Shown here: positions 10,465 to 20,021 of the stretch, piece after piece
Layout of the letters: each line of letters starts with the position of its first letter
Numbering within the stretch: position 1 is the stretch's first letter
Assembly (NCBI GenBank): GCA_030849075.1
Contig: JASAOO010003173.1
Span: 1-26,624 of the forward strand
Direction of reading: 5' to 3'
Source: Zelonia costaricensis
Taxonomy: Eukaryota; Euglenozoa; Kinetoplastea; Trypanosomatida; Trypanosomatidae
Length of the DNA: 26,624 nt
Position numbers and translations under genes: made by a program
Notes under the pieces: generated by a model
Database searches by the model: none
What the model saw: the letters and a program-made list of their open reading frames with translations, nothing else
What the model was told of the DNA's origin: nothing

Positions 10465-12501
10465 TTACTGCGGCGCATGACCCTTCTCGGCATCTCGATC
10501 CCCGAGCCCGTCATCCAGCAGCGCATTGTCACCGGCAACAACCTCGTCGAAGCTCTGGTGCTGTGCGTCCTCACGCAGCCGCGCACGCTCCCCCAGCGTC
10601 TTGATGCAGTACGAGCGGTAGCGCATATGCAAGACGATGTCGGAGATGAAGGCACTCGACGTCAGCCCGAGTAGCACCAGCATCGGCATCAGCACGCAGC
10701 CCTTCCCAAAGCACATCTTGTCCGCACGACCTTGCTTCTCCGCCTGCACCGTGTACCACTCGCCGTACAGAAACCGGTTGAACACGAGGCACGAGAGAAG
10801 GGATGCTGTGAAAATGAAGTGGTAGTGCTTCGCAGGGTCCTTCGCGAAAAGCGTGCGCGTCACCAGCAGCTGAGTCGCCGCACAGAAGCCGTTGCCCAGC
10901 GCGGCAACAATGTATGGCAGCGGCAGCACACGTGCAGGTAGCACCAGGAACAAGACAATGCTCAGCATGATGGAGCCCGTCGGGAAGAAGAGCGCCACCG
11001 TCAGCGGGATGCGGTCCTCCGGCTTGCGCTTCTGCGTCCACACCTCGAAGTACGACATCAGCAGCCGGCCCACTGCACTGCCCACGCCGTTGAGCACCGT
11101 CAGCATCGTGCCAAGCGACTCCTCAATCAGCGAGCTCTGCAGCGCGATCAGGATGAAGCGCGCGTTGTAGATAATCACGAACTCGCTGCCCACCACACAG
11201 AACATCGTCCACCACAACGCCCACAGCTCCACAAGGCGAAGGTTGTGGAAGAAGGTGCCCTGGTACTGCGGCGGCAGGTAGTCCACCTCCATCTCCGTCC
11301 CAGCCGCGCTCGAGGCAGACGAGGCTTGCTCACGGTCGTCGTCGGACAGCGCCGACGCAACAACCGCGTCCGCGGAGGTGATGCGCTTCGTGCCATCCAC
11401 CTCCGTGCTCGAGCCGTTGCTGTCCGGCGCGTTCGCCGTCTCACGCACCACCGCCGCGGGTGCCGCCGCAGCCGCCTCCTCACACTCCAGCGGCTCCGTC
11501 GATCGCGCGCTGTTGTCCGCGTCGTCGTACCGCGCAGCCGGCACGTCACGCACCGGGTGGAAGAAGGGGATGTGGCTCTTGTTCAGGAACGGCAGCGGGG
11601 CAGCCACAACGAAGTACAGCAGCGTCACAACCGTGGCCACGATCGCGAAGGCGAGCTGCGGGCCCTTGCCCAGCTTCAGGTAGCTCACCAGCGCACTCTG
11701 CGTGGTCACGAAGATGATCAGCACGATCAGGATGAAGAAGCCCCACACGAAGCGGCGCAGCGGCGCCTCCTGACGCAGGTACTGCGCCTTGGTCGCGAGA
11801 CGGCGCTCCTTCTCCTCCTCCGGCAGGTGCGACATCTCGTAGCCCGTGAGGTGGTACGGCGGCAGACGCATGAAGGCGACGAGGAAGAGAGTCACGACCA
11901 GGGCAAGCGCAAACAAGAAAAAGAGGTGCTTCTCCGGGTCCGAGTCGAAGTAGCCGGCATACAGGCACGCCACGATGGCGGAGCCGAGACCCGTGAAGGT
12001 CTTCAGCAGCGCCGTGACGGGGCCGCGGTTCGTCGGGAAGTGCGACAGTACCGTGATGCAGCAAACCAAATCAATCAGCACGCAGCCAGTCGCGCTGATG
12101 GCGTTGAAGACGGAGAGGCGCACCACGCTGCCCTCGATCTTGCCCATGAAGGACAGTGCAAGCAGCAGCGTGCCCAGCGGGATGTACACGCTCACAATCG
12201 CAGCGATCGGGACGGGGCCCAGGTAGTCGTACAGGAACGCGTACGGCAGCGTGAAGTGCTGCACCACCAGCCCTGTCGTCACAATCGTGCTCAGGTCGCG
12301 CTGCGAGAAGTTGTAGCGCTTCTGCATCGTGCCCGAGATGAGGTTCCAGGCGTACTGGAAGGAGCACACGATGGAGCCGAAGGAGCCGAGCACCAGAAGA
12401 GCGTAGCGCCTGTTCTCGCTGATGCGGCGCTGCGGCCCGCTGGCCAGCCGGATGATCTCCACCTCCTCCGTCGTCTGCAACGCGGGCTGGAATCGTCCCA
12501 T
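10465..12501 (-). CDS. Nodulin-like/MFS multi-pass transporter, divergent array copy 2
   Basis: Encodes 678 residues with the same architecture as its neighbours: a first hydrophobic half (about 32-305), a hydrophilic loop (about 313-402, rich in Ala, Asp, Ser), the re-entry motif EVDYLPPQYQG, and a second hydrophobic half (about 420-630). Core motifs SHFPTNRGPVTALLKTFTGL and LTVLNGVGSAVGRLLMSYFE are retained. It is the most divergent of the three complete copies. The N-terminus is 7 residues longer (MGRFQPALQTTEEV), several segment-1-to-4 residues differ (for example ATGCVLIDLVCC in place of ACGCTMFDL[SA]CC), and the tail after ERARLRED is long and acidic. The ATG at 12501 is the first after a good polypyrimidine/AG acceptor. 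The open frame continues upstream to 12690, but that stretch is low-complexity leader. The substrate is unknown. Confidence 0.92.
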   Translation of the reverse strand: MGRFQPALQTTEEVEIIRLASGPQRRISENRRYALLVLGSFGSIVCSFQYAWNLISGTMQKRYNFSQRDLSTIVTTGLVVQHFTLPYAFLYDYLGPVPIAAIVSVYIPLGTLLLALSFMGKIEGSVVRLSVFNAISATGCVLIDLVCCITVLSHFPTNRGPVTALLKTFTGLGSAIVACLYAGYFDSDPEKHLFFLFALALVVTLFLVAFMRLPPYHLTGYEMSHLPEEEKERRLATKAQYLRQEAPLRRFVWGFFILIVLIIFVTTQSALVSYLKLGKGPQLAFAIVATVVTLLYFVVAAPLPFLNKSHIPFFHPVRDVPAARYDDADNSARSTEPLECEEAAAAAPAAVVRETANAPDSNGSSTEVDGTKRITSADAVVASALSDDDREQASSASSAAGTEMEVDYLPPQYQGTFFHNLRLVELWALWWTMFCVVGSEFVIIYNARFILIALQSSLIEESLGTMLTVLNGVGSAVGRLLMSYFEVWTQKRKPEDRIPLTVALFFPTGSIMLSIVLFLVLPARVLPLPYIVAALGNGFCAATQLLVTRTLFAKDPAKHYHFIFTASLLSCLVFNRFLYGEWYTVQAEKQGRADKMCFGKGCVLMPMLVLLGLTSSAFISDIVLHMRYRSYCIKTLGERARLREDAQHQSFDEVVAGDNALLDDGLGDRDAEKGHAPQ

Positions 12502-12659
12502 CGTGCTGCAGCGGGCAGTGCGTATGTGGTGTGTGCGTGTGTGTGTACCGGTGCGCGCGGGTGCTTGGAGGGTCTCGCACCGTTCGCGGTGGGGGGCAGA
12601 AGCGGGAGGTGAGGGAGAAGTGCGGTGGTGTCGATGATGACGGAGACGGTGATCACGTG

Positions 12660-12712
12660 CTGATGTGGAATAGGGAGGCAGGAAAAACAAAAACAGAAGA
12701 GGAGGGGGACAA
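12660..12712 (-). promoter_or_regulatory. Predicted trans-splice acceptor and polypyrimidine tract for copy 2
   Basis: The minus strand has a long C/T tract with only isolated G and A residues (12712 down to about 12668), followed by CACATCAG with the AG at 12661-12660. Use of this AG gives a leader of about 158 nt ahead of the ATG at 12501. It is the cleanest acceptor of the three. Confidence 0.55.
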
Positions 12713-15210
12713 GGCTGAAGCGAGGGAGGCGCGGTAGTTAGCAGGGTGTTCTCTGTGTGTTCCGGTGCGGGGAGTGTGTCGGGGTGCGCGAGGGCGTGGT
12801 GTGAGTTGTATCAAGCGTGGAGACGACGCGCCACACATCAATCCACGCGATTCAAGAACCGAAGGAAGGAAGGGGGGACAGCAGAGCGTGGCGAGAGTGG
12901 ACCAGAACCGTCGTGACTGCATGTGCATGTGCAGCACGTTCTTCCTGGGCTTTCCGATTTGGGGGCGGAGCGTCTCCGGGTCCCCTCTTCGGCGGCTTGT
13001 GGGAACGTGACGTGAGTGCAATGCATGTGTGCGCTACCCGCTTCCCCACGCACGCACACACACGCACAAAACAGACCCGCGACAGTCACGCTCTCAGCTG
13101 CTTTCTTCTCCCCGCTTTCCTTTTAGTCTCCTGGACATGAAGCGCTAACCTTCGCTGACGATGGAGATGGCGAGATGAGTTGCGCGGTAAAACTCCCTTT
13201 CTTTTTTTTTGCTGTGGCTGGCTTCGCTACTCTCCGTTCCTTACGGAGACTCAAATCGGGGAAACGGGAGTTGTATGCGTCCGCGAAGACCACACGCCCA
13301 AACCGACCGCCTCCCCCGTCCCCGCCCCGAACGCGCGAGGGGGAGGGGGAGAGGGGGGGGGGGAGCGGCGGTCCGTCGGTCGTTGCTCGTCTCTCGCATT
13401 CTATTGACGCCGTGCCCGTGAAGAGATGAGGGGGCGGGGAGGAGGCCACACCTCACCTCGCTTCGCAGCGTCGTCAGTCGCGTGGGAAGGCCGGTGAAGG
13501 CGAGCTGCAGGGGTGGGGGGTGGGGGGGCAGCTGCAAGGCGGCCGCGACGCGCTTGCGATGGAGGTGGGAAGAGCGCCAATAATAGTATTAGCAAATACG
13601 AGATCACCGGACCACCCTTCGACCCTCACACGTGCGCTGTTCATTTCATGTCTTTTGCTGGAGAAGGGGAGACATCCGCGCGGGGTCGTGGTGGATGGAA
13701 AAAAAAAAGGGGGAAAATAAAAACAGAAAGAGAGCGCGTCTGAGCGTGAGGGCGCGAGCCGACTTGACATGTACGGGAATACAAGGGTTGACCTCAGCGA
13801 GTGCGCGCAAAGAAAAGTGAATTGCAGGACATTGACACGGCAGAACACACGCGAACGGAAGGGGGGCGACAGAGAGAAAGAGAAAGAGAGAAAGAGGGGT
13901 CTGTCAGGGACAAAAGAACACAGGAAGCACGACACGAGCCTACACCCCCGACCCCCTCTCCCTTCGAAGCGAAAAGCGGCATGCAGAAGCGCAAGCGACG
14001 CGACAGCACACAGCCAGGGCAACGCAGAGGGAGGCAACACAAAGGAAGGCAAAAAGAAGAAACAAACACAAAGAGTGAAGGTCATTGGGGACGTCGTCAC
14101 AGACGGCAGAAACATACGAGGAAGAAAAAAGAGGAAACGCCACGGCATACCTGCACACGTTGCGCGAGCCACTACAAAAGGGGCAAATAATGCATCGGTG
14201 CGAGCGACGAACACTCCATTCCCCGAGTCATTCGTGTAGCTTCAAGCCCAGGCAGACGTGTGAGCGTCGACTTCCTTGTGGTTGCGGCTGTTGACGTCGT
14301 TGTGTTTCCTTGACCTGTGTTCAGAGAAGACCAGCCAAGTCACAGATGGGGGCTTGTGTTTGAGTGAACGGGGGAGTGGTGAGGGAGGGGGGGGGGCTCG
14401 GGAGTAAGAGGCGTCGCTGGAGGCTGGAGCTGGACAGAGAAGACTGTTCAGCCGACTGTGCATGACGGCTCAGCACGCACACACGCACACACGTGGAACC
14501 CGCGCATAACAAAAAAAAAAAAAAAGAACCACGTAGAGTCCACCGCCTGTTGTGGGGCGAGAAGAGCTCAAAGGGGTTGGGGGAGATGAAGAAGCGGCAC
14601 ACGTCTGAGGAAGCAAGTTGAAGGAGCGAAGAAATCAAAAACAAAACGCCACAGTGCCACAGGGGAGCTCCGTTACCGACCCACTGACCTGATGCAGACA
14701 CAACGGACACGCACCTGGAGAGAACAAAAAAAGAACAGAAACTCAAGAAATGAACAGGTGGAGTGCTGGCGAGGAGGTTGCAGTCTAGCGACCGATGGAG
14801 GCTGGACGCGGAGACGCAACCAAAAAAAAAGGAGAAAACGGGAAAGAACAGAGCAAACAGCCCTGCCTTACAAACGCAAGCGCAAGCACAAACACAAACG
14901 CATACACACATAGATGTACTCAAACAACTAGGGCTTGGTCCACGGGAGGTTTCCTTGTCTGACGGGGCGCACACACGCACGTCTTATGCCTTGCCGTTCC
15001 TCTCCTTGTTTTCATGTTATTTACCGTCTTCTCCATGTTTGAGTACCGTCAAAGGGAAAGTCTACCAGGGACGGGAGACGCGAATTGGAAGAAGACGAAC
15101 ACACAAGAGCATCAGCGCAAACAAAAAAAAGGTTGTGTGTCCATTACCCAGTTCAGGGGGAAGGCGTGCTTGCATTTGAGAGAATGAAAAGCGGCTACAA
15201 CACTTCAAAC

Positions 15211-15253
15211 AAACACACGCACACACACACGCAGACACACACACACACACACA
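15211..15253. repeat. Interrupted CA microsatellite
   Basis: CA-rich tract of about 43 nt with CG and CAG interruptions, between copies 2 and 3. Confidence 0.9.
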
Positions 15254-16820
15254 AAGAGAACAAGTAGAGGGAGTAAAGGAGAGACGTGTACGCTGGGCAA
15301 ACTCTAACCGAACCACGCACCGTGGCGTGACCCTCTTGCGACACAAGGCGCATCGCGTACACCTCAGCGTCACCTGGTCCTATATTCCCACGTCTCCGGG
15401 TTTTTCCTTTTATTGCTATTCAGACATACCAAAACACAACAGCTTTCCGATCGCCACGTGACTTACGTGCCTCCTAGCCTGGTCTGCTGTCCGCAATGCA
15501 TGCGCTTGTGTGCGCAACGCCATTGAGGTAGGGGGGGTGTTCCGCAGCAGTCCGACCAAAACCGAAGGAAAGGTGTCGGCGCTCGAGGCACCCTTTCTCG
15601 CGGCGTGTACGACAACAAGCATGGGTACCTCGAACGATTGGGGGGTGGGGTGGTGTCGCCGACACGGGACATACCCAACAACGGGACAGAAGAGAAACAG
15701 GAGAGGATGTCGGCCAGCCGTGCGCCGGCGCCTCGCGCAGGCGGTGAAAGAGCTGACGCGCCGTGAGGGCGGCACACACACCGCGAAGGAAACGACAAGT
15801 CAACCCTGCTCGCTCTCCTCTTTTCAGTGAGGAGGTGCGGGGGAAGGGAGACAGGCCGAAGAAGGAGGGGAAGCAGCGGGTGCCATCAGGCATCTAACGC
15901 GTCTGGCCGACCCCCGGTGGAGCGTCACATTCACACAAAAAGGGGAGAAAATGAGCCGAGCGTTAACAGCGGTGCGTGCCACACTCCCCAGCACAAGTGC
16001 CACGCAGGAGTCGATGGGAGGGGGGAAGGGGAAGGGGCGGAAAGGCAGGGCGCAGCTTCTCGCGCTTCTTCCGTCTTTCGACGGCACACCAACCCGTCGC
16101 GCTCCCTTGCTCCCGACCGCCCCGCCCCCGCCCCCCCCCCACTCGAAACGCGTGGGCTGCAGTGGGAGGTGGACGCGCGGGTGGGCGGTGCTGAAAGGCG
16201 GCCGAGAGACCCAAATCGGACGCAGCGGGGCTGCAGCGGGCGGCATGGAGGTACCGCACAGGGGGGGGGTGGACAGCGCGGCGCGCTTGGGAGGCACTCG
16301 CGTGTTGCGCCACACGTGAGATGGGCGAATTGAAAGCGCGGCGAGAACACGGGGTGAGGAGGGCAGAAGGGAAGTGAGGGTGGGGGGGCCTCTCGTTCAC
16401 CCGGCAAGACGAGCTTGCACTGGACAAGAGCCGCAGCACGCCGCGGCCCTCGATAATGCAACAAGCAAAGAGGCACTGAAGGAATCTGAAAAGGCCGGGC
16501 AGCAGCTGGCGAACGCGAGTTCATAGAGGGAGGAGACGCACATGAAAGCGAACGCGGGAAAACGAGGTGAGCAGTCGCGCAGCGGTGCAGCACATCAACA
16601 CGCCAACCACGGCACCCCCGAGCCCACGCGCTGAGGCAGACTGACACGCCAATCCCTAAGGGTCCCTCCGCCCAAGGCCGGAACGCAACACACCACTTGT
16701 CTTCGCCCGCAATCTGACGCCGCCCGAGCTAGGGTTCCACGATAGAGAGCCCACAAGTCTTATCGGCGAGAGCGCACGAATCGTCTCAGTAACTGTGCCT
16801 GCCGCCGTACAGCGCCGAGC

Positions 16821-18782
16821 CTAAAACTCTCCCTCCCGCCGCTCCTCGTACGCGTCGTCCAGCTCAGCCGAAGCGGCACCGGCGGCAGCCTCCTCACGCA
16901 GCCGCGCACGCTCCTCCAGCGTCTTGATGCAGTACGAGCGGTAGCGGAAGTGCAGAATGACGTCCGTGATGAAGGCGCTGCAGGCAAGCCCAAGCATCAC
17001 CACCAGCGGCATCAGCACACAGTGCTTGCCGTAGCACTTCTTGTCCGCGCGCGCCTGCTTCTCCGCCTGCACCGTGTACCACTCACCGTACAGGAACCGG
17101 TTGAACACGATGGACGCCAGCATCGTTGAAGTGAAGCAGAAGTTGTAGTGCTTCGCAGGGTCCTGGGCGTAGATCGTGCGCGTCACCAGCAGCGTCGCAC
17201 CAGCCAGGAAGCCGTTGCCCAGCGCAGCAATCACGTACGGCAGCGGCAGAGCAGCAGCCGGCAGCACCAGGAACAGCACAATGCTGATGATGATCGACGT
17301 CGTTGGGAAGAAGAGCGCCATCGTGATCGGGATGCGGTCCTCTGCCTTGCGCTTCTGCGTCCACACCTCGAAGTACGACATCAGCAGCCGGCCCACCGCA
17401 CTGCCCACGCCGTTGAGCACCGTCAGCATCGCCGACAGCGACGCGCTCACCGGCGCACTTTGCAGCGCCGTCAGAATGAAGGTCGCGTTGAAGATGATCA
17501 CGAACTCCGCACCGACAATCGTGAACATCGTCCACCACAACGCCCACAGCTCCAGCGTGCGCAGGTTGTGGAAGAAGCTGCCCTGGTACTGCGGCGCGAG
17601 GTAGTCGACCTCCGTCTCCACCGCCGCAGCGACGCCGTCGCTCTCCTCCGCCAGCGCGTCGTTCAGCGAGGCATCGAAAGCCGCGCGCTTCACGTTCGTG
17701 TCGCTCTGCACACCATCGCTCCCGCCCTCCCGCTCCTCCGCGTCAGGGGCGTTGTGCGAGCTGCTCTTCGCGCCGACAGGTCCAAGACCGATCTGCGCCC
17801 GCTCACCCGCAACCACGTCCGCCTCCGCCTCCGCAGCCGGCAGGCGCCAGTGCACGGGGTGGAAGTACGGGATGTAGCTGCTGTTCAGGAACGGCACGGG
17901 TGCAGCCACGATCAGGTACAGGAAGAAGAAGATCGTTGTCACAATCGCAAACGCCAGCTTCGCGGTGTTGCCCAGCTTCAGGTAGCTCACCAGCGCACTC
18001 TGCGTGGGCAGGAAGATGATCAGCGCAATCAGGATGAAGAAGCCCCACACGGAGCGGTAGAGCGGCGCCTCCTGACGCAGGTACTGCGCCTTGGTCGCGA
18101 GACGGCGCTGCTTCACCTCCGCAGGCAGCCGGCGCTCCTCCCACTGCGTGAGGTGGTACGGCGGCAGGCGAAGGAACGCGATGCACAGCCCGCCAATCAC
18201 GATGCACAAAGCGAACAGGAAGAAGAAGTGCTTCTCCGGGTCCGAGTTGAAGTAGCCGGCGTACAGGCACGCCACCATGGCGGAGCCGAGACCCGTGAAG
18301 GTCTTCAGCAGTGCTGTCACGGGACCGCGGTTCGTCGGGAAGTGCGACAGCACCGTCACACAGCACGCAAGATCGAACATCGTGCAGCCGCACGCCATCA
18401 TCCCATTGAAGACGCACAGACGCACCACGCTGCCCTCGATCTTGCCCATGAAGCACAGCGCAAGCAGCAGCGTGCCCAGCGGGAAGTAGATCGTGCCGAG
18501 AATCGTGATGGGGATGGGGCCGAGGAAATCAAAGAGGAAGCCGTACGGCAGCACGCAGTACTGGAGCACCAGCCCGACCGTCACGATGGAGCTCAGATCG
18601 CGCTGCGAGAGGTTGTAGCGCTTCTGCATCGTAGGTGACACGAGGTTCCAGGCGTAGCTGAAGGAGCACACGATGCAGCCGAAGGAGCCCAGCAGCAGCA
18701 TGAAGAAGCGCCAGTACTCGTTGATGGGCTTCTGCGGCCCGCTGGCCAGCCGGATGATCGCAACCTGCTCGTGCGTCTGCAT
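16821..18782 (-). CDS. Nodulin-like/MFS multi-pass transporter, array copy 3
   Basis: Encodes 653 residues and is the closest relative of copy 1. I count about 45 differences in the first 311 aligned residues, with no gaps. Hydrophobic segments lie near 25-43, 64-84, 89-113, 119-147, 160-180, 184-205, 244-262, 274-298, 411-434, 448-470, 485-508, 511-535, 545-565 and 586-612. The central loop (about 306-390) is shorter than in copy 1 and almost unrelated to it; conservation resumes at ETEVDYLAPQYQG (389-401). The tail after ERARLREEA is Ala-rich and then acidic, ending REGEF. The start codon is the first ATG of the frame and gives the MQTHE N-terminus shared with copy 1. The upstream leader contains a tandem duplication. 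Membrane transport is inferred from family membership; the substrate cannot be read from the sequence. Confidence 0.93.
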   Translation of the reverse strand: MQTHEQVAIIRLASGPQKPINEYWRFFMLLLGSFGCIVCSFSYAWNLVSPTMQKRYNLSQRDLSSIVTVGLVLQYCVLPYGFLFDFLGPIPITILGTIYFPLGTLLLALCFMGKIEGSVVRLCVFNGMMACGCTMFDLACCVTVLSHFPTNRGPVTALLKTFTGLGSAMVACLYAGYFNSDPEKHFFFLFALCIVIGGLCIAFLRLPPYHLTQWEERRLPAEVKQRRLATKAQYLRQEAPLYRSVWGFFILIALIIFLPTQSALVSYLKLGNTAKLAFAIVTTIFFFLYLIVAAPVPFLNSSYIPYFHPVHWRLPAAEAEADVVAGERAQIGLGPVGAKSSSHNAPDAEEREGGSDGVQSDTNVKRAAFDASLNDALAEESDGVAAAVETEVDYLAPQYQGSFFHNLRTLELWALWWTMFTIVGAEFVIIFNATFILTALQSAPVSASLSAMLTVLNGVGSAVGRLLMSYFEVWTQKRKAEDRIPITMALFFPTTSIIISIVLFLVLPAAALPLPYVIAALGNGFLAGATLLVTRTIYAQDPAKHYNFCFTSTMLASIVFNRFLYGEWYTVQAEKQARADKKCYGKHCVLMPLVVMLGLACSAFITDVILHFRYRSYCIKTLEERARLREEAAAGAASAELDDAYEERREGEF

Positions 18783-18835
18783 GGCTGCGGCGCGTGTATT
18801 GTTGACGCCAAGACGAAGAATAGGTAAGGGCTCAG

Positions 18836-18923
18836 CTGTGGAGTTGGGGAGGGGGGTGGAGACCGCGAAGCTGCGCAGGGGCAGTTCGATGATGCAAAAG
18901 ACGAAGGGAAGAAGAAAAGGGTT
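18836..18923 (-). promoter_or_regulatory. Two candidate trans-splice acceptors upstream of copy 3
   Basis: The minus strand shows one C/T tract at about 18923-18900 followed by GCGCAG (AG at 18872-18871), and a second at about 18864-18842 followed by CCACAG (AG at 18837-18836). Leaders would be about 88 or 53 nt. The first tract lies at the edge of the tandem duplication, so equivalent tracts recur about 371 bp upstream. Confidence 0.42.
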
Positions 18924-19637
18924 GAGGCGGAGTGTTGGCGTGCAGGCTCGTACCGGTGGCGACAGGGGGTGCGTGAGAGGGGGGAGAGAGAGCTGCGAGC
19001 AGCACAGAAGGTCGCTTCCACACGGGTGTGAAGGGCTGCCGGTATTGCGGGACGCGCAGCAAACAGAAGGGCCGTGGGGCAGTCAACAGCGACCCCTTGG
19101 GGGGGGGGGGTGACGACGCGCAGTAATAGAAGAAGAAAAATGGGAATCGAAGAAAGGGGGGGGCGGAGAAGCGATAGTGGCGAGACTGAGTGGATTGGCG
19201 GAGTGTTAGCTGCCGTTGGTGTTGCCGAACGTTGCGGGATCGTGCAAGGCGGGGGGAGGGGNATGCAAAAGGCGAAGGGAAAAAGAAAGGGGTTGAGGCG
19301 GAGTGTTGGCGTGCAGGCTCGTACCGGTGGCGACAGGGGGTGCGTGAGAGGGGAGAGAGAGAGAGAGGTGCGAGCAGCACAGAAGGTCGCTTCCACACGG
19401 GTGTGAAGGGCTGCCGGTATTGCGGGACGCGCAGCAAACAGAAGGGCCGTGGGGCAGTGAACAGCGACCCCTTGGGGGGGGGGGGTGACGACGCGCAGTA
19501 ATAGAAGAAGAAAAATGGGAATCGAAGAAAGGGGGGGGCGGAGAAGCGATAGTGGCGAGACTGAGTGGATTGGCGGAGTGTTAGCTGCCGTTGGTGTTGC
19601 CGAACGTTGCGGGATCGTGCAAGGCGGGGGGAGGGGA
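18892..19637. repeat. Two-unit tandem duplication (~370 bp) upstream of copy 3
   Basis: Unit 1 (about 18892-19261) and unit 2 (about 19263-19637) are nearly identical. Matching landmarks are ATGCAAAAG (18892 and 19263), TGCAGGCTCG (18941 and 19312), TGACGACGCGCAGTAATAG (19111 and 19486) and GTTGCGGGATCGTGCAAGGC (19231 and 19606). The offset is 371 in the first part and 375 in the second because unit 2 has extra GA dinucleotides near 19350. Both units carry a 12-G run. No coding potential is seen. On the sense strand the duplicated DNA is pyrimidine-rich leader/intergenic sequence. Confidence 0.95.
19262..19262. other. Ambiguous base (N) at the tandem-repeat junction
   Basis: The only N of the window sits exactly between the two ~370-bp units. 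That is the place where a collapsed or joined assembly of a repeat would leave an ambiguous base. Confidence 0.95.
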
Positions 19638-19656
19638 GGGGGGTGTGAGGCAGCAG

Positions 19657-19686
19657 TGCACCGGCGTGGATGTCAACGCCGGTGCA
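19657..19686. repeat. Perfect 11-bp inverted repeat (hairpin)
   Basis: TGCACCGGCGT (19657-19667) and ACGCCGGTGCA (19676-19686) flank an 8-nt loop. It lies just outside the end of unit 2 of the tandem duplication, where simple sequence gives way to complex sequence. Confidence 0.85.
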
Positions 19687-20000
19687 TCGAGCGGGGGTTG
19701 TGACCGCGTGACGAGGGTGCGAGGCAGGCGAAAAAGAAGTAAACGAAGATGCATCGAATCAATGGAGAGAGGAAGGCATGAGGAGAGCCGCCGTGCACGC
19801 GCGCCTCTAATGGGTGCGTCGACGTTGCCCGTTCCGGCGCATCGGGGAAGATGAGGTCGAGCAAGGCAGGCCTGAGCCACGTGACGTGCGTCGGGCGTTT
19901 TGCGGGTGGTGTTGACGCGATCCAGACAAGTCGTCCACGTCTACCAGCGTGGGGCTGGGAAAAGAGATTGCAACTACGCACTAGGGACGTCGGATCACCT

Positions 20001-20021
20001 GGCCAGCACGTTGTGCTGGTC
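20001..20021. repeat. Short strong hairpin
   Basis: CCAGCAC (20003-20009), a 3-nt loop and GTGCTGG (20013-20019) form a 7-bp stem, extended by a G-T wobble and a G-C pair on the + strand. It lies inside the candidate retroposon block. Confidence 0.8.

Larger units (their letters stand above)
12502..16820. other. Noncoding region between copies 2 and 3 (4.3 kb)
   Basis: Holds the copy 2 leader (12502-12659) and the 3' sequence of copy 3. Notable contents are a G11 run (13353-13363), an A15 run (14511-14525), an interrupted CA tract (15211-15253) and balanced-composition blocks at about 15290-15660 and 16600-16820, the latter abutting the copy 3 stop. No gene is supported. Confidence 0.75.

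Noticed and set aside
17148..18638. Long plus-strand frames opposite the transporters (496 codons here; 455 at 11245-12612; 422 at 3536-4804)
   Set aside because: They are antisense shadows produced by the strong GC3 bias of the real genes. Their products are Arg/His/Gln-rich with no domain.
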